DNA from: Anthopleura xanthogrammica
Lineage: Eukaryota > Cnidaria > Anthozoa > Actiniaria > Actiniidae
Reading direction: 5' to 3'
DNA length: 64,000 nucleotides
Assembly (NCBI GenBank): GCA_964019055.1
Contig: OZ025209.1
Location: 2,988,197 to 3,052,196 of the forward strand
Shown here: in pieces, positions 36,316 through 48,156 of the stretch
Layout of the letters: each line of letters starts with the position of its first letter
Position numbering within the stretch: position 1 is the stretch's first letter
Made by a program: the position numbers and the translations under genes
Notes under the pieces: generated by a model
The model's database searches: none
Told to the model about the DNA's origin: nothing
Seen by the model: only the letters and a program-made list of their open reading frames with translations

Positions 36316-36988
36316 CCAATATTTGGTAAGATGAAGGGGCACTTTATTAATAGGGCAACGACTGATTTTGTTCCGCAGTGAAATGATTCAAAATGTGAAA
36401 ACACGATTGAGTGAAAGATGATAGAGTGAACATCACTAAAATATTCTTTTTTGTTCGTTTTCGTAAGAAGAACGCGCTACTTGCCTAATAGCAACACGCC
36501 TGATTCACTCCTTCCTTCTTACAAACATTTCCTACTCGAGAATGAAAAAAAAAACATATACGAAATACATTTTGTTGTTTCACATTGTTGGAGCGGTATC
36601 TTTCGTTTTGCCATCAATAAAAATAGCTCAGTAGAGGTCCTCCTGAAAATTATCAGTCTGGTAACGGTGCACCCTGTCTAATTAAGTTGTTTTTATTTTT
36701 GTGATTATAGATGATCTTGTCTATCAACGAACAATACATTGCGCGTCTACATTTACGGAATACAAAGATGGAGTAGACTCTAAAAGTTAAATGTTTTCCA
36801 ACATTTTCCCGATTTATTTAACGTGTCTGTCATTCCCTTGAGTATGTTTTCTTTCATGACCTGCAACGATTAAGAATATGCACTATAAAACTTATAATAA
36901 TACTAAATTCTAAAAACTTTTGAAGTGCGAAAATATTACTCTAACTTTCAGAACACCACCTACGAGAATTACTGATTTACAATTGCTT

Positions 36989-39900
36989 TTATTTGCCATC
37001 GTTTTCTCCATTCCTGTTCAGTTCGCTTTCCAGTTCTTCAAGCAGTGCCTTTGCATTGGCGTTCTTCTCTGCAGCTTTTTCATACCATTCCTTGGCTTTA
37101 TGAAGGTTTTTCTCTACTCCAAGTCCGTTGTAATACATGTTTCCTAGATTTATCTAAAGAATGAGAAAAAAAGAGTCTCGATAAAAGGGTTTGGTGAACA
37201 CAGGGAGAAGGCGTTGGGGGTTGGGAGAGAGGTGGGTTATTAACGACGTGCAAGGTTCTGTCATTAGATTGTTTAGTGTATGCATGGTGGACTGCACCCT
37301 GGGATTCGTTACTAGACACACTCACACACAGATTCCTTCAAGAAATTCTGAAATTCTGAAATTCTGGAAATTTTTCGAATCCGTACGCCCCTAGGGTTAG
37401 AGGTCTGAGCCGCGCTTCTCATGTTTAGTCTTCAGACACGCCACAAATTTTGACATTTCGGCTTTCGTCCCATGGCAGACGAAAGGAAGAGCTTAATAAG
37501 GGAATGATGCGTGTTGCAAGCTAATGTCATGGTTGGGCAAATTGTGAGCTGTAAACCGGCGCGAAAAATTAAATTTTCCGTATTAGAGTTCTGGCGCGAA
37601 AATTAAACCTAAGCTACGAAAAAAATCATCACGTGATTTTGTGTGTTTATTACATATGCCGTGTGTGTGGAAGTGTTCAGGTTCAGATGACATAAATTAA
37701 TTAAAAAATATTTTTACATTACATTCATTTTTCTCTTTTTTAATTGGTTTAGAGTGGAAAGCCATTTGAGTGGCACCGTACCCGGATGTTTTTCCCTCAC
37801 AACGAATTTGTTAAAACCACCCGCCTTTCGTAATAAAACGCCGGAGATAAAAATCTAGTGGCTGAACTAGAATTTTGAATGGGAAATTCACTCCGACAAA
37901 AAATCTGAAAAAAAAGTTTTTGTCGAGATATTCGTGGTGCAATGGCGTACGTATGTCTAGCCTAGATTCTCCCGTAAAATTAAACAATAGGCTATGTCGG
38001 CCAGATTTGTGGACTAGAAGCAACGGTTTCAGCAGGAACGTGTGCCTACCTGAGCCAGTTCAAACCCCTGTTCAGCAGCAGCTCTGAAACAGTCTGCAGA
38101 CTTGTTCATGTCGAGTGTCACGCCACGTCCAGAAAAATAGTGAACCCCAAGGTTATACTGAGCGGCTGGGTAACCTACGAAGTATACAACGATGGTAAAC
38201 GATCATCGTCTTCATCATCGTCGCTGTAATCATCATCTTTATTATTTAAGCTGTTTCAACCTGGTGCGCACTATTATTCACTGGTATTTCATTACATCTA
38301 CACACTCAAGGGGTTCCTCTAAATTTTCTATATATTTCCATTGAATCGAGTCACTGTCATAATTTATAATTCAGTTGTGACTTACACAAAGTTATGCAAG
38401 TCAAAAAATGGTAAGGCAGTAGACCTCTTTACCTTGGGCGTAATGTTTTTCCATTTCAATTCACATGTCATTCCCTAGAGTATCATTTCTTTGCTTAAGG
38501 TTTGAAAATGAGAACGCACATGAATATGGATACAAACCAAACAAAGAATATTATTCCCAAGAGAATGACACGTGGTCTTAAATGGAAAAAACGTTACGCC
38601 CAAGCCGGGGAGGTCTATAGCAGCACCTACTGATCCTTCTTCTAATCAGTCAAGAAAAGAGAAACCCTGAATTCTTTCAAATGCTTTCTAAGAGCTTATC
38701 TTTAAGGGCGGATCCAGGGATTTGTTGAGAGAGGGGTCCAAACGTTGAGAGGGGGGTCCAAATGTATACGTCTTACAAAAAATTTACTTCAAACCTGTGG
38801 CAAAACTAAATTTTAGGATAAAACAAACAATGGAACCTTATATATAACAGGGGGTCTGGACCCCCTGACCCTCCCCCTGGATCTGCCCTTGTTAAGCTAT
38901 GCTTTGCATGTGGTATTACCTCAAAAAACTTAACGAATTACGACACAAAAAAATTAAAGAAATAAACAAAAAGATGATGCAAAACAGCAAAATTTAAAAT
39001 ATATTTAAAAAGAAGAATTTTCAAATAAAAAAGCTGAATAACCTTTAACTGCTGCCTTGTGATGATAACTGAAAGCTTTCTCATGATCCACATCAACACC
39101 TTGTCCATGACTGTAGGCATATGCAAGTGCCATCATACACAATATATCACCTATAAAGTATTTCGATGAAAGTTTTGCCTTAATGAGGGTCTTCAAGGGT
39201 TAAATGAAAAGTTGGCCGAAGTTGGCTAAATAGTATCCTTCACAGTTCCCTGCGCCATCTTGAAAGGTAGCCATGTCTTTGCATTGAAGCAAGACATGAG
39301 GTGACCTTGCAATGATAGAGACATGTGAATAATTGTCCAAGGTGTTAAAAACGGCCTCTATCATTACAAGGTCACCTCATGTCTTGCTTTGATGTAAAGG
39401 CATTGCTACCTTCCAAGATGGCGAAGGGAACTGTGAGGGGGAATATTGGTGCATTTCTTACCTTTAGTTTCACCTTCTTGGTAAACTTCAATAGCTTTCG
39501 ACTGGTCTTCATCAACTCCTTGACCAGAGTTATACATGTTACCTACAAAAAAAATAAAATGCTAAATGCCTGTGGGTAGTTTGTATCTTTAGATAAAGAA
39601 AGACAGGAATAGCTAAGGCAAACTAAAACAAAGTTGATGTGTAGGTATTTCAAGTCATGTTAACATACCAAGAAACATGTATGCTGGTAGGATACCATTT
39701 TTTGCACTAACCTAAAAATAAGAGAAAGAAATAAGATTTTTCCAGACCCCCCCCCCCCCAAAAAAAAAAAACACTGGAAAAAAATTGCACGGTTTCCTAG
39801 AAGAATACAAAAGGGTCATTAGCAAAGCTTTTTATGGTGAAAAACCCTGAGAAAAAGTTGGAATAACTGCAAATCTAAAAAAATTGCAGGCAAGGATCAA

Positions 39901-42900
39901 ACCCCTGAACACAATGGCAACAGGTAGGAGATTGCATCCTCAGGCCCAAGCTGATCTTATGGATACTGGCTTACTGATAACTGTATGGCTTGTCCAGTCT
40001 TACCTCAAATAAACTTAATGCAAGTTTGTAATCTTGTTCCACTCCAACACCACTGTAGTACATTTGTGCAAGGCTGAACTATAGCATCAGAAATATCGTA
40101 ATTTTATTTATTATCAAACTATATGCCCAAAAGAATATATCAGAAATATTGTTTTAGTAAAACTTTGATAACTTTCTAAATAGGTCTTATTAACCCCCAG
40201 CAAGCACAACTTCTGCAATGGAAATCTCCATCTTCTTCCCACCTTCCTGTTGGCATTCCCCATGTACACACATTGTTCAGACTTTTCTTCTTACTTGTGC
40301 ATATGGATGGCCCATTTCACTTAATTCGTTGAACATCTTTCCTGCCTCAATAGGATCTGCATCAATTCCTTGACCTATGAAAATATGTCAACTTTGAGAT
40401 TGCTACAAATTATTACTATGTCAATGATTTTTTATTGAATAAGGCTTTGGATTGTTACAACCATTGTCATTGTCACCATTGACATTATTATTATGTGATA
40501 AAACAGCCAAAGATGCCTGGGTTTTTCGGTCATAGTCAATCAAAAATTTACAAGCTCAGGTCATTAAAAGTTTAATTGCTGAAAGCCAAAACCACGTAGT
40601 AGATGACTTGAATTGACCCTTCTCAAAATTATCTTGGATGCGAGACTAACATGAAACACAAAAGAAATCACCCTTTTTCTCAATGAAATTTGTGGCATTT
40701 AGCCTCGAAATTCAAGATAATTTTGAGAAAGGTTGATTATAGCTAGTCATATGGGTCATGCAATTATGAGAATGGGTGTTGATAATTAACAATTATTGTT
40801 AATAGCTAGTTGTTAAAATGGTGTCGAAAACAGCTGGTTTCAGAAGATTGTCGGTAGGATGTTGATAGGCTGTTTTTACAGTATGAGCATCAGTAGAAGA
40901 TTGATGGTGTACATAAGGATGTTTGGGGATGTTGCTTGCTGTTGCCTGACAACATACCAACAGCAAACGTGTGATCTTACTCACTGGTACAAACTTACCA
41001 ATCTGTAGTAATTTAGCATAAGAATACTTGGCATCAGTGCTGCCAGCTAATGTACCCAGCCAAAATAAAGGAACAGCCATTTCCAAAGCAGTCTCCCCAA
41101 CTGCAATGAAAAAAAGTTGTAATTAATTCCACTGCAAATCTGTTTTCTTTTATAAGTTTGCTATTAAGTAATTAACTCAGGTACTCACCCATATCATTTA
41201 GACTAAAGACAGTAGCGGCTAACTCATAAACTTGTTGGTGTGATACTATAAAAAGCAATATTTGAACCAAATATTAGTCAACAACTCTTCTTCATCAAAA
41301 ATTAGATTTGTGATGAGCACTTATAGATTTCCCCTATACATAGGCAGGGGATGAGTGGGGGCAGGGTGCTAGAGCCCCCCATTTTAAATTTAGGGGCTTG
41401 GTAAAGTTTTAATTCCTACAATTGTTGCAGTGATTTTGCTCTCTTGGTTTTATTTGCATCTGCAACTTTAGCATACTCCATTTCTTTTTTTGTCGGCATA
41501 ATTTTGGAGTTCTCGTTTTTTTTTTTGCTTCGGCGTAAGTTTGGCTATTTCAGCCCCTCCCTCCCCCACTTTTCAGTTCCTTCTGCCACCCCTGCTACAA
41601 CATTGAAAGATGAAGCAATGTGTGTCTCACAATCTTCTCCATAGACCTGCAGAGAACTAATAAACATGGGGGATAGGATTGGAAAATATAACTGACTAGT
41701 ATAGGAAAAAGTGTGTGTGTGTATGGGGAGGTGATGGGTGGACTAAGATTCAAAAATTTGAGAGACTAGTATGGGAAAAGGTAAAAAGTGAGGGGTGATA
41801 GCCCTCCCACCCCTCATCTTCATGGTCCCTGTTATCACAGATTTAAGTCTTTGTTTCTAACCCAGCAGCACAGAGTACTTGTGCCTTAGAGCCCAGAGGA
41901 AGCCCAAGTAGGATGCTTACAATTTGCCACAGGATGTCTGACAGCATCTATGCTTGCTTCACCAGATTTGTACTGAACTAACTTGTCTAAAACATCCATT
42001 TGAGTTTCAAACACTCCTTCTCCATTGTCTTTACCCTTCAACCTATCTTTAACAAGACTGGATATACTTTGGTAATCTGATAAAGAAAAAGATAACACTC
42101 ATAAATGATAATGAAAATATACCTTGCCTGTGTGGTTTTAGAAAATGTCGATAATTAAAAGCAACAAATCCATAATTAATCGCTATGCATAATGCATTGT
42201 GGAAGGGGAGGGGCTTGGGGGGCTTTGTCTCCCATGTTTTTAGCCAAATATGATTTCTTGATATTAGTTGCCTAAAGCGTTGAAATGACTTTAATACAAT
42301 AAATATGTTGCAATTGCCTCTAAAAACTGTGGCACTGAAGATTGCATTTCCAAGAGCTCAATTTCCAAATTTTCAGGGAAGTGAGGGCATTCCCAAGGAC
42401 CCCCCAGATCCAGATTAGTCCCCCCCCCCCACACAACACACACACACACTCAAAACTATGCTCTGTGGTCCCTCTATATGTAGGAGGTGGTTCAGTCAAT
42501 GTGTCATAGACATTAATGATAATAGCGAAACATATATATGCAGGAAAAGTTCTAAGAAGCATCTACTAGCATCTACCTTCCAAATGTTAATTGGGGATTT
42601 AATGCACCAGTTAAAGTTAAGGCTTCGTTGGGGATTTGTTACCTTTATAGCAGCTTTTTGGGTCCCGACTATTTTGTCATCACTGCTGAAGGAATGTGGG
42701 GCATTAGGTGGAGATCTGTTCTGTAAACTCCAAGATGGCGGCCATTGTTCCCGCATCCCCACGTATATCCAGGGGTGAGGGGGGGGGGGGTGGTCGGGGT
42801 TAACTTTGACTGGTGCATTACATAATCAACTAAAAATAGTTGGAAACTTCAAGAAGACGGTTCAGATATTAAGCAGATTCTTTCTATCTTATGCGTAAGT

Positions 42901-43318
42901 CATTCGTTGACTTCGATCTTATAAGTAAGCTTACGGATACTAAGTTGAAAAAAATTCTGGGTAGCCATCGATTGATGCAGGTTGAGGGGTAAGTTTTTAT
43001 GAATAAACATAAAGTGGCTTATATTTAACTAGAGGATTACAAGCGGTTAATAAACTTAATATACTCATAAATATTAATAGTTTTACCTGGTACAGAATTC
43101 GTTGAATATGTCTGTGTTGATGTAGTAAGTTTTACACTCAGGAGATTTCCGCATCTTTGGTTGCCATTGAATGCTCTTGTACAACTCGCGCTCAAACTAA
43201 AAGCTGTATAAAATCTGTCTTGAGAGTATAAAGGTACTGCGCGGGTAGATCTAAGAGTATTAAGAAGAGATCTAGTTGTTTTAAAAAATAAACGATTATT
43301 TCCTAAACGAGCCGCCAT
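36989..43318 (-). CDS. Sel1-repeat (TPR-like) protein with probable mitochondrial presequence, 407 aa
   Basis: Eleven exons: 43087-43318, 41921-42076, 41189-41245, 40999-41100, 40295-40374, 40004-40078, 39669-39711, 39462-39542, 39043-39150, 38050-38174, 36989-37153, with a sum of 408 codons. The first 50 residues (MAARLGNNRLFFKTTRSLLN...) are rich in Arg, Ser and Leu with no acidic residue until D34, which suggests mitochondrial import. Residues from about 150 to 390 form about six Sel1 repeats (for example AQYNLGVHYFSGRGVTLDMN and LGNMYYNGLGVEKNLHKAKEW). Sel1 repeats are protein-binding scaffolds. The donor of exon 9 (GTTATT) is weak, but frame and repeat phase support it. Start: the ATG at 43318 sits in an AAGATGGCGGC context. 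Possible relatives include DELE1 and LRP2BP, but I see no specific match, so I give no symbol. It shares a roughly 690-bp divergent promoter with CCDC117. Confidence 0.9.
38420..38617. mobile_element. Fold-back MITE, TAGACCTC termini, copy 2
   Basis: TAGACCTC...CTTGGGCGTAATGTT at the left pairs with the right end, AACGTTACGCCCAAG..GAGGTCTA. Same family as 27665-27860, in an intron of the Sel1 gene. Confidence 0.82.
38704..38890. mobile_element. MITE with AAGGGcGGATCCAGG termini, second copy
   Basis: Reverse-orientation relative of 23666-23828, sharing GGGGGTCTGGACCCCCTGAC and AACCTTATATATAACAGGGG. It carries an extra repeat of GAGAG-GGGGTCCAAA near its left end. Confidence 0.8.
39240..39436. 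mobile_element. Fold-back MITE family B, complete copy (197 bp)
   Basis: TCACAGTTCCCTGCGCCATC at the left pairs with the right end, GATGGCGAAGGGAACTGTGA. The arms continue inward through TTTGCATTGAAGCAAGACATG and GAGGTGACCTTG for about 75 bp. It lies 25 bp from the donor of exon 8 of the Sel1 gene without disturbing it. Confidence 0.88.
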
Positions 43319-43321
43319 CTT
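43311..43321 (-). promoter_or_regulatory. YY1-like motif AAGATGGCGGC overlapping the Sel1-gene start codon
   Basis: The sequence matches the known metazoan YY1 consensus, and its ATG is the inferred start codon, a recurrent arrangement at animal promoters. Function here is inferred from the motif alone. Confidence 0.45.
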
Positions 43322-44008
43322 GGATTTAGCCAAGTGATTTGTTTGGGATTCCTGTGGTTTTAACAGGAAGCCCAAAACACAGGTAGCCCAAACTCTGTGT
43401 TATTAACTTCTCGAGTTTTTTATTGAAATTTTACAATATATTGAGAAATTTGAAAATTAGAATTCCTAATAGAGATTTTAAGTACAACGTCAATCATATG
43501 GAAAAACGACTTCCGGGTCCAAAATGAAAAGCACTTCTACACCGGGCAGTTCTATAAAGATTTTTCTTATTTTTTCTTCATGAAAGGATTTCCTGTCTCC
43601 GATGTTGTAATTGTTTCATTTGGAAGTCCAACCCTGAGAATATTTTTTCGCCTTTTTAAAGGTTTTTGTGAGCAGTTGGAGCCGGAAATACGTCACAACT
43701 AAAAGGCAATATTGAGCCCGCGAGTGCGTTACCCATAATGCACCGGGTGTTCTATGTAATGTTTTGTTATCATTACAACAAAGTTCTAAATGATCAGAGT
43801 CATTCATTTTTTCTGATTTTTTAACCTTGTTAAATCTAAAAAGAACCAAAATATCAGCCCTAAGGTAATCTAAAGAACCTATCCATGCTGTTTTTATTGA
43901 ATTTTGACATCTTGATTTCAAAATGATTGGATTTTAACTTTTCGTTTTTCTAGCTATTTTTTTCAAGAACCTCTTGTCACGAAAGGTCAATCAACTTTAT
44001 GGGACGAT
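43319..44008. promoter_or_regulatory. Divergent intergenic region, Sel1 gene / CCDC117 homologue
   Basis: About 690 bp between two ATGs pointing away from each other, with no intervening gene or repeat seen. It must hold both 5' leaders and is the natural candidate for a shared bidirectional promoter. Confidence 0.5.
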
Positions 44009-47000
44009 ATGGATAATAATAACAGCCTTCCCTACGGCGCTATTTCTTCAATAAGTAGTCAACATAATATATTACCAAACCAAAGACTCTATTCACCACC
44101 ACAGAGTACTTTAGCTGGCAATAATCTTCAAGATCCGATTGCAGTAGCTAGAAATGTTCATCAGAGAAGTTCAGTCCCAAGGGACAGAGATAGGATCACG
44201 TACAATCAACAAAACAGTGGAAGGAATTCGTTGTCTGGAAACGAAGGACACCATTTAGCATTTCCAAACCAAAGAATCAATGGAGTGGCTGGAATGACAG
44301 GAGTATCAACCTCTTCTACAGGCTCTCATAATTCATTAATTAATCATGAAACTATTAATAATCCATTATTAAACTCTAATGAAGAAAATATTGGAACCAG
44401 GACAGGAAATCTTTTTGGTGTCAATAGATATTTCCAAGCACCTATGAATGGAATTACTCATGCTGAGAGACCTAACACAAATTCGTACAGGCCTTTAGAT
44501 CATGCGACTGGTAGACATATATCTCAGCTGCCCACGTTGACAGAACAAAATCCAATACAGCCTGGAAACGGTTCCATTAATACAGCAATATCAAAGTAAT
44601 TATGTAGTCTTATTTCTATATTTTTATTAAGAGAGCCTACATAGCAAGCAGTTGATATAACGTATTCATAAAAATACAATGCATCACACGGTCCTAATAA
44701 AATAGATAGAACAACAATAGAATACAATATATTTTACATTACATTACATCAACTTAGTGCTATGCAGGTTCTCCCTATTTTTATTAGGGGGAGGTAACTA
44801 TATTTTCATCGAGGAGAGTAACTTATATTGTTGCTGAAAGGAGAGAGCCCTGGCTTATATTCTGTTTTAGTGGCCAAGAATATAATTTTGAAGTTATGCT
44901 TTGGGGCATAAGATAAAGATTTTTCAGTTCTATTTCTACAAACAATAAAAGCATCATGAAATTAGATAATATCTATTCATGATTGCACATATGAAATGGT
45001 AAATTATTTGATAGTGAGCATCTTGGAAGAAAATAATATATCACAAGGACAACAACAAAGGAAAAAAACGAGGGCTCATTTTCTTCAATCCAATTATATT
45101 GTTATGAGTAATTGTTTTGTTGAATTTCATTTTTTCAGAGGGTTTGTTCATCAAAACTCCAAAAAGCATTTAGGCATCAAACGAAGAGTCAGTAAAGAAG
45201 ACTCAGAAGATGGGTAAGAATTTTTATTCATAGAATTTTTTAACTGATGATGGCGATACATGACATGCGAAAAGGCCATTACATAATGGAAGGCAATAAC
45301 ATAATGGAAAGGGTTACCCAGGTCTGATTTATCAACTTGGATTGTATGAGAGTAGATTTAGAGTTGCTGAGTTGTTCTGAGGGTTTTTCCATGTTCTTTG
45401 GTTTTCCTTCCTTGGCAAAAATACACTTCTAAACTTCACTGAGTGATTATAGAGCCACTCTGGAGGTGCCACTGCTAGCTGCTAAATCCTATTATTTAAA
45501 AAAAAATCTTTTTTATATAATGCATTAAACTATAATTTGAAATAGGGCATAGGCTCTTTATAATTATCATCAAGTAGTGATTACTTTCTCAATGCAATAT
45601 TTTTCTTTTCATCTTGTAGAATACCAAGGCCAGCATCCAAAATGTTGCTTACTGAAGAAAAAATGGCAGCTAAGATGCATAATTTATCAATAAGCAATGA
45701 CCATTGTTATCATATAAATGGTATGCCGACACAACTGGCTATAATGGATTCTAGTAGTATATCCCCTACGATAATGTCAGTGAGGTAAGTAATAGTCATC
45801 AGCAGGTGAAACCAATGAGTACAAGTTTTCTTTCTGGCTCCTGAATGTGTTCATATGTTCCAGAAAAAAGGTGTGCTTTCTGTTACAAAAAAAAAATAAA
45901 TAAATAAAACCATCCTTGTTTTTAAGAGGGTAACACTTAATAGTCAGTGGCTAACAAACCTGTGGCCCTTGTTCCATGATCGAATTGGAATTTAGAAGTT
46001 GATTTTTGCAGAGGGAGGAAAACCAGAGAACCTGGAAAACCCTCAAAGCACAGGAGAAAACAAACAGGCAACTATACTCAAATATGATAGTGAGTCAAGG
46101 GATCAAACCCATGACCACAGCAGTATAGAGGCTGTGCATTAATCATTTATTATTTGCTAATTAGCGGCACACACCAACCATGCATTCCCACTTTAGTATG
46201 CTACTTGAAAGTAAGCATTAAAGAGGCCAAGTGCTCCATACATGGAAGAGTGCACTGCAAACCCTAATTGTTTTTTCTCTCTTGAAGCGCTGTTAGTGAG
46301 GATGAAGAAGTCAAAGAGGATGACAACAACAATATGGAAAGGTAATATTAATGTTCATTACAAGGTTATGAACACTATTCAAAATGTCATGGTAAAAAGA
46401 ATTTGTATAATTCCTTTCTTGCTTCTTCCTTACTTCTTAGAGTGGATTGATTCATATAAGTGTGAAAAGACACAGCACACAGCAGGGTTACAGTGCAGCA
46501 CAGACACAGTATGGAATTTTGAAGGTTTTCATACACAGGACTGTCATAGTCATGGCATAGCATTGGCACCATATGTTTTTCATATTCATAAACGAAAACT
46601 GCTCTTTTTGGGGGTGTATCATATTTTTCCTGCTATGGGTCTGTAAGATCAGTTCCAACTATAAATCAGTCTTACCTTATGCACTGCATGTTTTGGCTTA
46701 TGAGAACATACCGATACTGAAATGGAAGTCATAAACTAACACTTTCATTTCTTTTCAGTGCAAATTCATCAGCGTTTGTGCTAGCGCCAGGTTACAAGGA
46801 GATGCTTGGAAAGAGTAATGACCTATTGCCGCAAACCATATTCGATCAAATGTAAGTACATTCAAGTCCTTGAGATTATGATTATTCGTAATGCACACTC
46901 TTCTTCTTAGAGTGACTTATTTTATTTACCATCCACAGGACAAAACCTTGTCTGGCAGTTATTCCATGGAAACCTCCAGAGGATTTGGTTACAAATATAT

Positions 47001-47873
47001 CCTTCAACTTCAGCAACAAAACTGACGATGAAAAGATGGCAGAGAAAGATTGTCAAGAAAATAATAATGTTAAAGGGCATCCGCTTTTCACTTTTGGAAA
47101 CTATAGGTAAATAATTATTTGCTTATCGCCGCCACACATGATATGACGCATTTTGACTTCAATGCTGGTTTCCATGTCTGCCATGTCGTAGAGCAAGGAC
47201 CATGAAATGTTTTGGTATGAAAAGAAAAATGCAATGCAAATCACCCAGATGCAATCAATTGAATGAGAAGGAAACATGCCATTGCATGCCATATTGAATG
47301 CAAGTCTCTCCTTTGCTTTCGGTTTTGGTTTGGAAAATTATGTCATTTTGATTGACAGTAGTGAAACAAGCCATTAAAATTTTGGAGTTTGAAAAATATT
47401 GAGAATCCCATTACTACCCATTACTTCTCAGTAGAGCTTGGAACGACCGAAGTTTTGTCACAAAGTTTTGTCGTTGAAAAGTGCATGTTGTCAGGGGCAA
47501 CGTCAAAAGTATTCATTAGAAATCAGGCATGATACTGACATCACTGCGGTGGCAATTAAGCTAATGAATTTTTCCCACACTATACGGTTCAATACTACTG
47601 ACAATGTGTAGTTTTCAACGACAAAACTTCATGATAAAACTTTGGTCATTCCAAGCTCAACTGAGAAGCTTAGCAACAATTATTGAAAATAAATCAACCT
47701 AATCACAAAGTGGACATAATATAATATTATTATCTGTCATATACTATACTGTGACATCAGTCATTGTATTACAGCTCACTTCTAATTTTGGTTGTTCTTT
47801 CAGTGTTGATCACACAGAAGTAATAGATGACTGCAGCACCTTTGACTTGGACGATGATGACATGGACCTATAA
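44009..47873 (+). CDS. CCDC117: CCDC117 homologue, 403 aa
   Basis: Seven exons: 44009-44595, 45139-45213, 45620-45784, 46288-46341, 46759-46851, 46939-47106, 47804-47873 (TAA), exactly 404 codons. The first half is Asn/Ser/Gln-rich and disordered. Similarity to vertebrate CCDC117 lies in small blocks in the same order: a basic-acidic stretch (KKHLGIKRRVSKEDSED), a FVLAPGYKEML segment (vertebrate LVLSDTMKTGL), the block QTIFDQMTKPCLAVIPWKPP (vertebrate MIESMSRPSMELVLWKPLP), and an acidic C-terminus ending DDDDMDL (vertebrate EEEMEL). CCDC117 is a nuclear protein; as I recall it has been linked to MMS19 and DNA repair. The assignment rests on motif alignment from memory, so it is good but not certain. 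Divergent from the Sel1 gene. Confidence 0.75.
45983..46138 (-). mobile_element. tRNA-derived SINE remnant
   Basis: On the minus strand it carries a decayed B-box-like GGTTTGATCCC, then the body GTTTTCTCCTGTGCTTTGAG, GGTTTTCCTCCCTCTGC and AAAAATCAACTTCTAAATTC. The same body is at 52605-52757. It lies in intron 3 of the CCDC117 homologue. Confidence 0.65.
47424..47668. mobile_element. Fold-back MITE, CTTCTCAGT termini
   Basis: CTTCTCAGTAGAGCTTGGAA pairs with TTCCAAGCTCAACTGAGAAG with one mismatch. GTTTTGTCGTTGAAAA pairs with TTTTCAACGACAAAAC. It is 245 bp, in the last intron of the CCDC117 homologue. Confidence 0.82.
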
Positions 47874-47953
47874 CATTGCTGAGGAATCAAATTGTTCCTT
47901 GGATAATTTATTATTGCATGTATAAATTAGATGCATTTGAGCAAATGCCTGTA

Positions 47954-48156
47954 AAGGCCCATTTACACTAGCAAATTTATTGCAAGAATTGTGCTGCAAT
48001 TTTAATGGCAATTTTATTGGGACCCAAATCGCAGCGATTTGCACTAAATTTTGATCATGTTTGAATTGGCGTCATGTAGCTGCAATCTCTTGCCATGAAA
48101 TCGGCATAAAATCACTGTCAAATTGCACGACAAAGTTGCTAGTGTAAACGGGCCTT
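47954..48156. mobile_element. Fold-back MITE, AAGGCCC termini with TTTACACTAGCAA arms
   Basis: AAGGCCCATTTACACTAGCAA pairs with TTGCTAGTGTAAACGGGCCTT. It is 203 bp and starts 80 bp after the CCDC117 stop, so it may be part of that 3' UTR. Confidence 0.82.
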
